This document shows positions 34,504 through 44,279 of a DNA stretch of 64,000 nucleotides, in pieces. Position numbers and translations under genes: made by a program. The notes under the pieces were generated by a model. It saw nothing but the letters and a program-made list of their open reading frames with translations. It was not told where the DNA came from and made no database searches. Each line of letters starts with the position of its first letter. Position 1 is the stretch's first letter. The stretch is from DASPHG01 sp963748315 (GTDB taxonomy: Bacteria; Actinomycetota; Thermoleophilia; Solirubrobacterales; Thermoleophilaceae), in assembly GCA_963748315.1 (NCBI GenBank), contig CAVVIK010000006.1, positions 558,001 through 622,000 of the forward strand, written 5' to 3'.

Positions 34504-34791
34504 TCAGGGTACCGACGGCGGAACTATGTCCAGGCCCGTTGCAAGCCTGCGCTCGCCGTGCAGCGAGTAGCGCACGTCGACCGAGTCGTTCTTGCCGTAG
34601 CTGCCGAAGAGGCCGAGGAAGATCGCGGTCCAGCGGCCGACGCCGATCTTCTCCTTCTCGAGCGGCTTCGAGAACACGAGCCCGCCGTCGGTGACCGTGT
34701 AGTCCGCGCCCTCGCGCTGCGCCACGCCGTTGACCCAGACCTCGTACGGGGGTTCGGCGCCGCGCGGCAGCGGAACCAACCAGACAGGCAC
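34504..34791 (-). CDS. Conserved-looking 95-aa protein of unknown function
   Basis: GTG start at 34791, overlapping the GNAT stop by one base (TAGTG), and ending 4 bp upstream of metF. The sequence has a beta-rich middle (PYEVWVNGVAQREGADYTVT) followed by VGRWTAIFLGLFGSYGKND and a C-terminal DVRYSLHGERRLATG. There is no signal peptide or transmembrane segment. I do not recognise a family; placement suggests co-transcription of GNAT, this gene and metF. Confidence 0.6.
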   Translation of the reverse strand: MPVWLVPLPRGAEPPYEVWVNGVAQREGADYTVTDGGLVFSKPLEKEKIGVGRWTAIFLGLFGSYGKNDSVDVRYSLHGERRLATGLDIVPPSVP

Positions 34792-35549
34792 TACAGCCGT
34801 TTCTCCCACATCTGAAGTGCGCCGTGGCTCTGGTAGCCCATCCGCGCGTACACCGGCTCGCCGAGCTTCGTCGCCTGGAGCGTCGATATGTCGCAACCGT
34901 TCTGGCGTGCATCCCAGAGCGCGCGTTGCATGAGCCGGCTCGCGAGCCCCCGGCCGCGGGCCTCGGGCACGCGTTGCGACCAGGAGAACGAGAGCGTCGC
35001 CGTCAACGGGCAGGATCTGAAGACACGCGGCGGGCTGCCCGTCGATGTCCACCACATAGTTCGCTGTCTCGCCCGGTGGCTGTTGGGACATCATGCGTGA
35101 GAACGGAGCGCCCTCGACGGGATAAGCGCGATCGTTGATGCTTCCCACGGCCGCGATCAGGTCGTCGCCGGTGCGGTGATCGATGTCCGGCGGTTCACCA
35201 AGCTTCGTCAGTTCGATGCGTCATCGCCGCGGGAGTGGCGTCGAGCTTGTGCCCGGCTCGCGTCGAGCGCGTCGATCGCATCGGTGTCGTCCTCGGGGGT
35301 CCAAACGGTCCATGCCTGGACGCCGGCATCCTCGTAACGGCGCGAGAGCTCCGGGAGCGCGCCGATCAGGGCCTCCTGCGATTCGTAGATGACGCTGTTC
35401 GGCAGCGACCGGTCCGGGACGCTGGGACACACCGACGCGATCACACCGTCGAGCTCGATGACGTGGGCTCCGTCCGAGCTTCGACCGATGAGCCGAATAA
35501 AAGCCCGGAGGCTGTTCAGCATCCGCTCGTACTCGGGCGGGCGAGCCAT
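34791..35549 (-). CDS. GNAT-family N-acetyltransferase (three frameshifts)
   Basis: Three successive frames rebuild a 251-aa protein if one inserted base is removed near 35268, 35226 and 34970. The N-terminal part ends GVQAWTVWTPEDDTDAIDALDAS, joins GHKLDATPAAM, then RIELTKLGEPPDIDHRTGDD, NYVVDIDGQPAACLQILPVD, and the acetyl-CoA loop VPEARGRGLASRLMQRAL, ending ATKLGEPVYARMGYQ. The VPEARGRGLAS loop is the GNAT motif A. The fact that three +1 corrections give an exact continuous frame argues for sequence errors. Substrate unknown. Confidence 0.75.
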
Positions 35550-35558
35550 GCCCCGAGC

Positions 35559-35903
35559 CTACCCGCGCTCGAGCGCCCGGCGGAGGGCGTCGTACGGCGA
35601 CTCGCGCGGCTTCTGCTCGATCAGCCTGCGCCGCACGCGCCCCGTCCACGCCTCGGCCGAGCCGTCGCCGCGCACGTCCACGCCGGCGCGCAGCCCGCCC
35701 GGCCCGGCCAGCTCGAGGCGGGCGACCACCTGCTGCACGGGCTCGAAACGACGCGACAGCTTCAGGTCGATCGTGCGCGCATCGGCGCCGTCCTGAAGCT
35801 CGCTGCCGCGGCGCTCGATCGCGGCGAGCGCCTCGCCGAGATCCTCGAAGCGGGTGCGCTCGACTTTCGCACCGCTTCGCGTTTTCAAGGAGTATCCGCG
35901 CAC
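35559..35903 (-). CDS. Hypothetical 114-aa protein
   Basis: GTG start at 35903, ending 9 bp before the GNAT gene start. It is a charged soluble protein with a beta-like centre (DARTIDLKLSRRFEPVQQVVARLEL), a Gly-rich stretch, and a basic C-terminal helix (RVRRRLIEQKPRESPYDAL). No signal or transmembrane segment and no recognised family. Divergent from the acyl-CoA synthetase gene. Confidence 0.6.
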   Translation of the reverse strand: MRGYSLKTRSGAKVERTRFEDLGEALAAIERRGSELQDGADARTIDLKLSRRFEPVQQVVARLELAGPGGLRAGVDVRGDGSAEAWTGRVRRRLIEQKPRESPYDALRRALERG

Positions 35904-35935
35904 TGCCGCAACGCTAACGAGGGAGACGCAGCCAG

Positions 35936-37576
35936 ATGCTCGAAGGCCTGATGCAGCACGACCATCCGCTCACGGTTCAGCACATCCTCGACCGGATGCG
36001 CCGCTTCTACCGCGACAGCGAGGTGGTGACGCTCGGCGACGACGGGGTGCGCCGTGCGTCCTACGGCGAGGTCACCGCGCGGGTCGACCGGCTCTGCGGT
36101 GCGCTGAAGGCACTCGGAATCGGGGAGGGCGACCGTGTGGCGACGTTCGCGTGGAACTCGCAGGAGCATCTCGAGATCTACCTCGGCGCTCCGTCGATGG
36201 GCGCGGTCCTGCACACGCTGAACATCCGCCTGGCCGCCGACCAGCTGACCTACATCGCGAACCACGCCGAGGACAAGATCGTCTTCGTGGACGACTCGCT
36301 CGTGCCGGTTCTGCAGGAGATCGCGCCGACGTTCGAGACGGTCGAGCACTTCGTGGTGATCGGCGACGGCGACACGGGCTCGCTGCCGAACGTCCTGCGG
36401 TACGAGGAGCTGCTCGCGCAGCAGGACGAAGGGTTCGACTACCCCGAGCTAGACGACCGGGCGGCGGCCGGCCTCTGCTACACGAGCGGGACCACGGGCA
36501 ATCCGAAGGGCGTTCTGTATTCGCACCGCTCGCAGCTCCTCCACGGGCTGACGGTGTGCATCGCCGACAACCTCGGCCTGCGCGAGACAGACCGCGTGCT
36601 GCCGGTGGTGCCGATGTTCCACGCGAACGCCTGGGGCCTCGCCCACGCGGCGCCGCTGACCGGCGCCGATCTTGTGATGCCGAGCAGATTCCTGCAGGGC
36701 GAGCCGCTGGCCAAGCTGATCGAGTCGGAGCGGGTGACCGTGGCGGGCGGCGTGCCGACCATCTGGCTCGACCTCCTGAACTACGCCGACGAGAACAAGC
36801 CGGATCTGTCGAGCCTGCGCACGGTCGCCTGCGGCGGGTCGGCCGTGCCGCTGTCGCTGATGCAGGCGTTCGACGAACGCCACGGCGTCTACGTCCAACA
36901 GGCGTGGGGGATGACCGAGACGAGCCCGGTGGCGTCGGCTGCCATCGCCCCGAAGGGGACGACTGGCGACGAGGCGTGGGAGGCACGCGCCAAAGCCGGC
37001 CGGCCGCTGCCTCTCGTCGAGGCGCGCATCGTCGACGACGACGGAAACGAGGTCGAGTGGGACGGCGAGGCGACCGGCGAGCTCGAGGTGCGCGGCCCCT
37101 GGATCGCGCGCGCGTACTACAACGACCCGTCCGGGGACGACAGGTTCCACGACGGCTGGCTGCGCACCGGCGACGTGGCGGCGATCGACGAGCAGGGCTT
37201 CATCCGGATCGCCGACCGCGCGAAGGACGTGATCAAGTCGGGCGGCGAGTGGGTGTCGTCGGTGGACCTCGAGGTCGCGCTCATGGCGCACGACTGCGTC
37301 GCCGAGGCAGCCGTGATCGCGAAGCCCGACGAGCGCTGGCAGGAGCGTCCGCTCGCATGCGTCGTGCGCAAGGAGGGAACCGACGTCTCCGCCAAGGACC
37401 TGTGCGAGCACCTTTCCGGGCGCGTCGCGAAGTGGTGGATCCCGGACGAGTTCGCCTTCATCGACGAAGTACCGAAGACGAGCGTCGGCAAGTTCGACAA
37501 GAAGGTGCTGCGCAAGCAGCTCGAGGACGACGCGCTCGAAGGACGCGAGCAGGTGTCGAAGAAGGCGCCCGCCTAG
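35936..37576 (+). CDS. fadD: Fatty-acyl-CoA synthetase (AMP-binding)
   Basis: A 546-aa adenylate-forming enzyme, intact. The P-loop-like motif is YTSGTTGNPKGVLYSHR, followed by VPMFHANAWG, GWGMTE-type QQAWGMTETSPV, the hinge WLRTGDVAAIDEQGFIRIADR with KDVIKSGGEWVSSVDLE, and the catalytic lysine near the end in PKTSVGKFDKKVLR. It activates medium- or long-chain fatty acids to acyl-CoA. The gene symbol reflects the family only. ATG at 35936. Confidence 0.9.
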   Translation: MLEGLMQHDHPLTVQHILDRMRRFYRDSEVVTLGDDGVRRASYGEVTARVDRLCGALKALGIGEGDRVATFAWNSQEHLEIYLGAPSMGAVLHTLNIRLAADQLTYIANHAEDKIVFVDDSLVPVLQEIAPTFETVEHFVVIGDGDTGSLPNVLRYEELLAQQDEGFDYPELDDRAAAGLCYTSGTTGNPKGVLYSHRSQLLHGLTVCIADNLGLRETDRVLPVVPMFHANAWGLAHAAPLTGADLVMPSRFLQGEPLAKLIESERVTVAGGVPTIWLDLLNYADENKPDLSSLRTVACGGSAVPLSLMQAFDERHGVYVQQAWGMTETSPVASAAIAPKGTTGDEAWEARAKAGRPLPLVEARIVDDDGNEVEWDGEATGELEVRGPWIARAYYNDPSGDDRFHDGWLRTGDVAAIDEQGFIRIADRAKDVIKSGGEWVSSVDLEVALMAHDCVAEAAVIAKPDERWQERPLACVVRKEGTDVSAKDLCEHLSGRVAKWWIPDEFAFIDEVPKTSVGKFDKKVLRKQLEDDALEGREQVSKKAPA

Positions 37577-38671
37577 TCGGTCAGCTCGGTCAGGATCGGC
37601 GAGTAGTGGTCGGCGAAGACCTTCGCCACCAGCTCGCCGCGGCTCGACACGCCGGTCTTCTCGAACACCGACTTGACGTGGTCGCGCACGGTGTGCTGCG
37701 AGATGAAGAGGTGCTTCGCCATCTCGGCGGTGCCGAGGCCGCGCGCGATCGCGCGCGTGACGTCGAGCTCACGCTGCGTCAGTCCGTATGCGTCCACGAT
37801 GAGAGGCGCTACATCGCCGCCCTTGGCCGGCTCGATCACGACCGCCAGGTTCTCCGTGCCCTGGAGGATCGAGCCGTGCAGCAGCAGCCAGACACCGGTG
37901 CTCGTCCTTATGCGCGCCCGCGGGACGGTGTCTGACGGACCGTCCATCGCGGCACGCACTTGGGACGCGTAGGCGTTCGCCTCGACCGGCACGGGCAGCG
38001 CACCGCGCGTGTCTCGGGCGAGCGAGGACTCGATCTCGTCCAGCCACGCCGCAGCCTCGCTGGTCGCCGACACAGCGCGTCCCTCCGGATCGAGCACGAG
38101 GATCCCAGGGCCGCGAAGCACGGGCGACGCGGCCGGCTGCGCGATCAGCGCGCGCCGCAGGGCCTGCGCAACGAGCGGAGCGATCCGCTCGAGCCACGCC
38201 TTCTCGTCGTCGGAGAAGCGCGGCGAGTCGCCGAGGCGGTCGAACTGGCCGACGCCCCATGCGCCGCCGCCGATCGAAAAGGTCGTGCGCACTTCGGTGC
38301 GGAAGCCCGTCGCGGTCCCGTACTCGCGCCAGCGAGGCGACCGGTCCGGCTTGCCGCCGGTCTCCTCGTGCAGGTCGGCTACCGAGCGCCCGCTCGCGGC
38401 GATGTCCGCGAACTTCATGTAGTCCGGCACGCGGAACTCGTAGTCCCACGTCGGGTGTGCACATGTCGTGCGGCAGGTCGCGCACGACGCCCTGGCCCAT
38501 GATGAGCGACGTGCTCGGGTCGGTCGCGCCGATGAAGTAGCCGTCCGAGGGAACGACCCTCTCGATGCGCCGCGCGACCTCCTCGAGTAGCTCCTGTGAC
38601 GGGAGGCCGGCCTCGGCTACCCGCTCGATCGCGTCGTAGGCGCTCTCCGCGCCCGGGAGAGTGCGAGTCAT
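37573..38671 (-). CDS. LuxR-type transcriptional regulator with GAF/PAS-like sensor (frameshifted)
   Basis: About 365 aa after repair. A C-terminal LuxR helix-turn-helix is clear: LTQRELDVTRAIARGLGTAEMAKHL and ISQHTVRDHVKSVFEKTGV. The N-terminal 280 residues look like a sensory region (GAF-like, then PAS-like GPGILVLDPEGRAVSATSEAA). The break near 38455 lies between LPHDMCTP and TWDYEFRVPDYMKF; one extra C must be removed. ATG at 38671 is preferred; a GTG at 38707 would run into the palindrome. A 34-bp palindrome lies 28 bp upstream, a likely operator for this regulator. Confidence 0.82.
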
Positions 38672-38698
38672 ATGGCGACGGTACTCCTGTGAGCGTAC

Positions 38699-38732
38699 GC
38701 GCGCCACCCCTCAAATGAGGGGGTTGGCGCGC
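38699..38732. promoter_or_regulatory. 34-bp two-block palindrome between luxR-type and flavoprotein genes
   Basis: The inner arms CCCCTCA (38707-38713) and TGAGGGG (38716-38722) surround AA; the outer arms GCGCGCCA (38699-38706) and TGGCGCGC (38725-38732) are also perfect. A further direct copy of CCCCTCAA sits at 38740-38747, exactly 33 bp (about three helical turns) from the first. This is the only strong symmetric element in the divergent promoter. Identity of the binding protein (probably the adjacent LuxR) is inference. Confidence 0.6.
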
Positions 38733-38812
38733 TCGAATTCCCCTCAAGCGTGGGATCGACGCGAGAGCGCTGTGAGAGCACGATCGGCACCAGTCCAACC
38801 GAAGGAGCCGAG

Positions 38813-40212
38813 ATGCCGACAACGACCAACAACAAGTTCGACGACCTGGCCATCAAGGGCCGCATCGTCTACCCGACCGATTCCGACTGGGACGCCGCCC
38901 ATCAGGCGTTCAGCACGCTCGTCGACCAGCGGCCCGACGCCATGGTGTTCCCCGCCGACGAGACGGACGTCATCACGATCGTCAACTACGCACGCGAGCA
39001 CGGCGTGCGGATCGCCCCGCAGGCGACGGCGCATAACGCCGGCGCCGCTGGGCGACCTCGACGAGACGATCATCGTGCAGACCTCTGACCTGAACCACTC
39101 TCGATCGATCCCGCTGCGCATCGCGTGCGTGTCGGCTCGGGTCATCAAGTGGGAGAAGATTACCCCGCACCTGTCCGACCACGGGTCTCGCCGGGCTTCA
39201 CGGCTCGTCGCCCGACGTCGGGCATCGCCGGCTACTCGCTGGGCGGCGGCATGGGCTGGCTCGCCCGCAAGTACGGGCTGCAGACCAACAGCGTCACGGC
39301 GATCGAGCTGGTGACGGCCGATGGCCAGTTCCGCCGCGTGACTTCCAAGAACGAGCCGGACCTGTTCTGGGCGCTTCGCGGCGGCGGCGGCAACTTCGGG
39401 ATCGTGACCGCGATCGAGTTCGCCGTCTACCCGGTGGAGGAGCTCTACGCCGGCGCGATGTTCTTCCCGTTCGAGCGCGCCGCCGAGGTGCTCCACACGT
39501 GGCGCGAGCTGCTGCCGACGTTCCCCGAGGAGCTGATGACCTGGGCGAACATCCTGCACTTCCCGCCGCTGCCGGAGGTGCCGGAGCCGTTCCGCGGCGC
39601 CTCGTACGCGATCGTCATGGGCGCCTACCTCGGCGAGGAGCGCGAGGGGCGCGAGCTGCTCCAGCGCGTTCGCGACCTCGGGCCCGAGATCGACACGTTC
39701 GCGATGGTGCCCCCGATCGAGCTCGGCGAGCTGGCGATGGACCCGCCCGATCCGCTGCCGTTCGTCAGCGGCCACGAGCTGGTCAGCGAGCTGTCCGCCG
39801 AGCTGCTGGACGAGTTCCTGGAGATCGTCGGGCCCGAGTCGGGCTCCGGACACGACGGTGACGCTGTTCAACCTGCGCCACCTGGGCGGTGCGCTCGCGC
39901 GCAAGTCGCCCGGCGCGGGCGCCCGCGCGACACTGCCGGGCGAGGTCAGCATGTTCGGGCTCGGGGTCGCCCCCGACGAGGCGACGCTCGAGGCGGTGCA
40001 CGGCCCGGCTCGACCGCCTGGTCGCGGCCGCCCAGCCGCACCGCGCCGGCCAGTACCCGAACTTCGTCGAGGAGCCCGCTGACGCCAGCACGTTCTTCGA
40101 CGCAGAGACGTGGGACCGCCTGCGCGAGGTGAAGGCGGTCTACGACCCGCAGGACCTGTTCAAGGGCAACCACTACGTCCCGCCGGCCCAGCGGATCCAG
40201 CAGGCGGCCTAA
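38813..40212 (+). pseudogene. FAD-binding oxidoreductase, BBE type (multiple frameshifts)
   Basis: The ATG at 38813 has a good GAAGGAG upstream. The N-terminal frame reads VFPADETDVITIVNYAREHGVRIAPQATAHNAGA, with the His of the FAD-attachment region. Frames then change at about 39045, several times between 39100 and 39210, and again near 39845 and 40005. In between are GIAGYSLGGGMGWLARKYGL, LFWALRGGGGNFGIVTAIEF and the C-terminal NFVEEPADASTFF followed by VKAVYDPQDLFKGNH, all typical of berberine-bridge-like flavoenzymes. At least six indels are needed, more than in any other gene here, so true decay cannot be excluded. Confidence 0.75.
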
Positions 40213-41195
40213 CCCCCAATGGCTGACATCGTGCGGGCGGGCTGGATGAATCCCGGCTCGCCCACACGGTGCTTCAGCTCCTTGCGCCACACGGCGTCGC
40301 GGATGATCTCCTCGAGCTCCGCGTCGCTCGCGCCGGAGCGGAGCGGCTCGCGCAGGTCCGTCTCCCGCAGTGAGAAGAGGCAGGTGCGCAGCTCGCCCTC
40401 GGCCGTCAGCCGGATCCGGTTGCAGTCCGAGCAGAAGGGCTCCGAGACCGGATTGATGAACCCGATTTCGCCGACGCCGTCCACGAACCGGAATACGCGC
40501 GCGGTGGCGGACGGCTCGCGCGGCAGCTCCTCGAGCGGGTAGCGCTCCTCAATGCGCGCGCGGAGCTCCTCGCCGCTGAGCACCGAATCCGGCGTCCATG
40601 CGTGGTCGCCGTCGAGCGGCATGAACTCGATGAAGCGCACCTGGAACGGATGCGCGCGCGCGAACTCCGCGAACGGCAGTGCCTCGTCCTCGGTGAAGTC
40701 GCGCATCGCGACCGCATTCACCTTCACCGTCAGATGCGGATAGCGGCCCAACGCCTCGAGGCCGCGAAGCACCTGGGGCAGCGCGTCGCGGCGGGTCATC
40801 GCGTAGAAGCGGTCGCGCTGGAGCGAGTCGATCGAGACGTTGACGCGCTGGATGCCCGCTGCGACGAGCGCGTCCGCGTCGCGCTCGAGCAGGAAGCCGT
40901 TCGTCGTCACCGAGAGGTCCTCGATGCCGTCGACCAGCGCGAGCTTGGCAACGAGGCGCGGGAAGTCCTTGCGCACGAGCGGCTCGCCGCCGGTAAGCCG
41001 CACGTCGGTGATCCCGAGCTTGACGAACAGCGACACGAGCCGCTCGATCTCCTCGTAGGTGAGGATCGCCTCGCGCTCGAGCCACGGCAGGCCCTCCGCA
41101 GGCATGCAGTACTGACAGCGGAAGTTGCAGCGGTCGGTGACCGAGACTCGCAGGTCCTCGATCAGCCGACCGTGGCCGTCGCGAAGTGGTTCCAC
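40209..41195 (-). CDS. moaA: GTP 3',8-cyclase (molybdenum cofactor biosynthesis)
   Basis: A 328-aa radical-SAM enzyme making the cPMP precursor of molybdopterin. The N-terminal cluster motif is CNFRCQYC, with LTGGEPLVRKDFP and VTTNGFLL; the second 4Fe-4S cluster uses CSDCNRIRLTAEGELRTC. The C-terminus ends in GG (SAIGG), the conserved double-glycine tail required for activity. GTG at 41195 follows the cyclase gene by 5 bp. No other mo genes are in the window. Confidence 0.95.
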   Translation of the reverse strand: MEPLRDGHGRLIEDLRVSVTDRCNFRCQYCMPAEGLPWLEREAILTYEEIERLVSLFVKLGITDVRLTGGEPLVRKDFPRLVAKLALVDGIEDLSVTTNGFLLERDADALVAAGIQRVNVSIDSLQRDRFYAMTRRDALPQVLRGLEALGRYPHLTVKVNAVAMRDFTEDEALPFAEFARAHPFQVRFIEFMPLDGDHAWTPDSVLSGEELRARIEERYPLEELPREPSATARVFRFVDGVGEIGFINPVSEPFCSDCNRIRLTAEGELRTCLFSLRETDLREPLRSGASDAELEEIIRDAVWRKELKHRVGEPGFIQPARTMSAIGG

Positions 41196-41200
41196 GCCAC

Positions 41201-42513
41201 TCAGGCTAGCGCGGGCTCCCTGCTCGTCTGCGAGGCGTAAAGGCGCCATTCGCCCGGCACGCCCTTGAGCGCGTGTGTGCCGCGGTCCTCGAACTCGATT
41301 CCGGATCCCACAACGAGGTCCTTGACCGTCTGCGACACGAGCACCTCGCCCGGGCCGGCGAGCGCGCCCGACGCGCGCGCCGATGTTGACGGCGAGTCCC
41401 GCGAGATCGTCGCCGACAACGTCGCACTCGCCGGTATGGACCCCGGCGCGCACGGGGACCCCGATCCGATCGGCCTCGCGTACGACGTTCTGCGCGCATC
41501 GGATTGCGCGCGCGGGGCCGTCGAAGGAAGCGAAGAAACCGTCCCCCATGGTCTTGATCTCGCGGCCACGATGGCGGGCAAGCGCCTTGCGAACGATGTC
41601 GTCGTGCGCATCGGCGAGGTCGCGCCAGCGCCGGTCGCCAACAGCCGCTGCGCGGTCGGTCGACCCGACGATGTCGGTGAACAGCACGGTCGCGAGCCGC
41701 CGCTCCGGCTCGCGCGATGCGCGCGTACCCATGAGGAAGTCCTCGACCTCGTCCAGCAGCGCATCCTGGTCCTCGGTGAAGAAGAGGTGATCTCCGCCCG
41801 GGGAGCTCGAAGTAGCGACCGCCCGGAATGCTGTTGGCCATGTCCTCGGAGAACGCCTGGGGGACCATCCGGTCGCCCTCCTTCTGGAGGATCAGGGCCG
41901 GAGCCTCGATCGCAGGCAGCGCATGCCGGACGTCGATCTCCTTGTAGAGCTCCATGAGTCCGACCGCCGTGCCCGGGCTCGCCCCGCTGCGGAGCATCCG
42001 CGCCCACCAGTCGAGGAATGCGTGGTCGTCGGCCAGGCTCGGCGCGAAGAAGGGGACCATCACAGGCCCACCCCACTCGCGACGCATCCGTTGCAGCATC
42101 CGGTCGAAGTTGGATGCCGAGAACCCGATCGGAAAGTCGTCCGCCTCGAGTGTGCGGGCGAACGTTCCGAACAGGACGAGCTTGTCGACGCTTGCCGGAT
42201 GGCTCGCCGCGAACAGGAGCGCCATCGGTCCGCCCTCGGAGACCCCGAAGATCGACGGGCGCGTGAAGCCCGCGGCCTGGATTACGGCATGCAGGTCGTC
42301 CATGCTCTGCTCCAGCGTCGGGGGCGAGTCCGGGCGATCCGACAGTCCTTGGCCGCGCTTGTCGTAGAGGAGGAGCCGCGTGAAGCTCCCGAGCCGCTCG
42401 AAGAACCGCCTCTGTGCCGGGTACTCGACGGAGACCTCAAGATGCGATACGAAGCCGGGAACGAAGACGAGCTCGACGGGCCCGTTACCCACCACGCGGT
42501 AGGCAATGCTCAC
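41201..42513 (-). CDS. Alpha/beta-hydrolase fused to class III nucleotide cyclase (two frameshifts)
   Basis: About 436 aa after removing one base near 41810 and one near 41385. Residues 1 to about 230 form an alpha/beta hydrolase: LVFVPGFVSHLEV, YDKRGQGLSDR, nucleophile Ser in GVSEGGPMALL, and ALILQKEGDRMV. After the linker EVEDFLMGTRA comes a class III cyclase domain: TVLFTDIVGSTDRAAAVGD, IKTMGDGFFASFDGP, GVHTGECDVVGDDLAG, then GEVLVSQTVKDLV and HALKGVPGEWRLY. The Asp of FTDIVGS and of MGDG are the metal ligands. The hydrolase probably acts as a sensor or acts on a small ester. GTG start. Confidence 0.87.
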
Positions 42514-42553
42514 CCCGCCACTGTCGGCGTAGCGAATCGGTCGACACCGATTG

Positions 42554-43888
42554 CTAGCGCTGGTCGATCGGCACGTAGTCGCGGTCGCGCTCGCCCGTGT
42601 AGATCTGGCGCGGCCGCGCGATCTTGGTCTCCTCGTCCTTGACCATCTCGAGCCACTGCGCGATCCAGCCGGACGTGCGGGGGATCGCGAACATGACCGT
42701 GAACATGTCGGTCGGGATCTCGAGCGCCTCGTAGATCAGGCCCGAGTAGAAGTCGACGTTCGGGTAGAGCTTGCGCTCGGTGAAGAACTCGTCTTCGAGG
42801 GCGTGCTTCTCGAGCTCGACCGCGATCTCGATCTTCGGGTTCTTGCCCGTGACCTCGAAGACCTCCTCGACGTTCTTCTTGATGATCCGCGCGCGCGGGT
42901 CGTAGTTCTTGTAGACGCGGTGGCCGAAGCCCATCAGCTTCTCCTTGCGGTCCTTCACGCCCTGGAGGAAGTCGGGGATGTTCTCGACCTTCTCGATCCG
43001 GTCGAGCATCCGCAGCACGGCCTCGTTCGCGCCGCCGTGCAGCGGCCCGTACAACGCTGCCACCCCGGCCGCTACGGCCGAGTACGGGTCGACCTCCGAG
43101 GACCCGACCGCGCGCACCGCGCTCGTAGAGCAGTTCTGCTCGTGGTCGGCGTGGAGGATCCAGAGGACGTCGAGGGCGCGCTCGAGCCGCGGGTCCGGCT
43201 CGTACTTGACCTCGGTCATCTTGTAGAGCATCGACAGGAAGTTGCCGGGGTAGCTGAGGTCGTTGTCGGGATAGATGTACGGCAGGCCGAGCGAGTGCCG
43301 GTACGCGAATGCGGCCAGCGTCGGCACCTTTGCGATCAGGCGGACGGCCGCCATGTGCCGCTCGCCCTCGTCGTCGATCGCCTTCGCGTCCGGATAGAAA
43401 GTCGAGAGCGCGCCGACGCAGCCGAGCAGCATTCCCATCGGGTGCGCGTCGTAGCGGAAGCCGGCCAGGAACTCGCGCATGTTCTCGTGGACGTACGTGT
43501 GGATCGTGATCTCGTGGACCCACTCGTCGAGCTGCTTCTTGGTCGGCAGCTGCCCGCACACGAGCAGGTACGCGACCTCGAGATAGGTGGCGTGCTCGCA
43601 TAGGTCCTCGATCGAGTACCCGCGGTGCTGCAGGATCCCCGCGTCGCCGTCGATGAAGGTGATCTCGCTGCGGCACGACGCAGTGTTCGTGTACGCCGGG
43701 TCGTAGGTCATGAGGCCGAAGTCGTCGTCATCCACCTTCATCTGGCGGAAGTCCATCGCCTTGACGGTGCCGTCCGTAACCGGGACCTCGTAGGTCTCGC
43801 CCGTGCGGTTGTCCGTGACGGTGAGTGTGTCCTCGCGCTCGGCGCTCGCTACGCCGCCGGCGTCCTGCTCCGTCTGTTCATCCGCCAT
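42554..43888 (-). CDS. gltA: Citrate synthase (type II)
   Basis: A 444-aa hexameric-type citrate synthase, intact. A long N-terminal beta domain precedes ITFIDGDAGILQHRGYSIEDL; catalytic residues are in LHADHEQNCST (His), YGPLHGGANEAVL (His) and FGHRVYKNYDPRA, with the catalytic Asp near NVDFYSGLIYEAL. ATG at 43888 with a GAGGAG ribosome-binding site; an upstream frame to 43954 is not needed. With kgd it represents the TCA cycle in this window. Confidence 0.96.
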   Translation of the reverse strand: MADEQTEQDAGGVASAEREDTLTVTDNRTGETYEVPVTDGTVKAMDFRQMKVDDDDFGLMTYDPAYTNTASCRSEITFIDGDAGILQHRGYSIEDLCEHATYLEVAYLLVCGQLPTKKQLDEWVHEITIHTYVHENMREFLAGFRYDAHPMGMLLGCVGALSTFYPDAKAIDDEGERHMAAVRLIAKVPTLAAFAYRHSLGLPYIYPDNDLSYPGNFLSMLYKMTEVKYEPDPRLERALDVLWILHADHEQNCSTSAVRAVGSSEVDPYSAVAAGVAALYGPLHGGANEAVLRMLDRIEKVENIPDFLQGVKDRKEKLMGFGHRVYKNYDPRARIIKKNVEEVFEVTGKNPKIEIAVELEKHALEDEFFTERKLYPNVDFYSGLIYEALEIPTDMFTVMFAIPRTSGWIAQWLEMVKDEETKIARPRQIYTGERDRDYVPIDQR

Positions 43889-43925
43889 CGGTATCTCCTC
43901 AGCTGGTTCTACCCAGCATTCTGAC

Positions 43926-44270
43926 CTACTTCTTCTTTCTCCAACCCATGCCAAGCCTGCGGGCGATCTTCCCAGCGCCCTTGCGCACCTCGAACTCCGC
44001 GAAGCCCCCCTGCTCGGGGGGCGGCAGCTGCTCGGCCTCGGCGGCGGTGATGGACAGCGTCACCGCGCGCTCGGCGGTTCGCCTGACCTCGGGCGCGTCC
44101 ACGAACCGGAAGTCGCCGTTCCGCGTCCGCATGACGATTCCGTCGAAGATGTGCTCGCGGTAGTTGTCGAGGACCTGCTCGACCGTGCCGAGCTCGATCT
44201 CGTCGGAGCTGAAGACCGCGGTGCCGCGCTCGACGGCCGTGTAGTGGACCGCGCTCCCGTCGTCGATCAT
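43926..44270 (-). CDS. PRC-barrel-like hypothetical protein
   Basis: A 114-aa soluble protein with a beta-rich body (SAVHYTAVERGTAVFSSDEIEL, then HIFDGIVMRTRNGDFRFVDA) resembling PRC-barrel/DUF2171 proteins, and a basic tail RRLGMGWRKKK. Function unknown. It is 9 bp downstream of the small membrane gene at 44280 and 37 bp upstream of gltA, probably in one transcription unit with the small membrane proteins. Confidence 0.6.
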   Translation of the reverse strand: MIDDGSAVHYTAVERGTAVFSSDEIELGTVEQVLDNYREHIFDGIVMRTRNGDFRFVDAPEVRRTAERAVTLSITAAEAEQLPPPEQGGFAEFEVRKGAGKIARRLGMGWRKKK

Positions 44271-44279
44271 CGGACGCGA

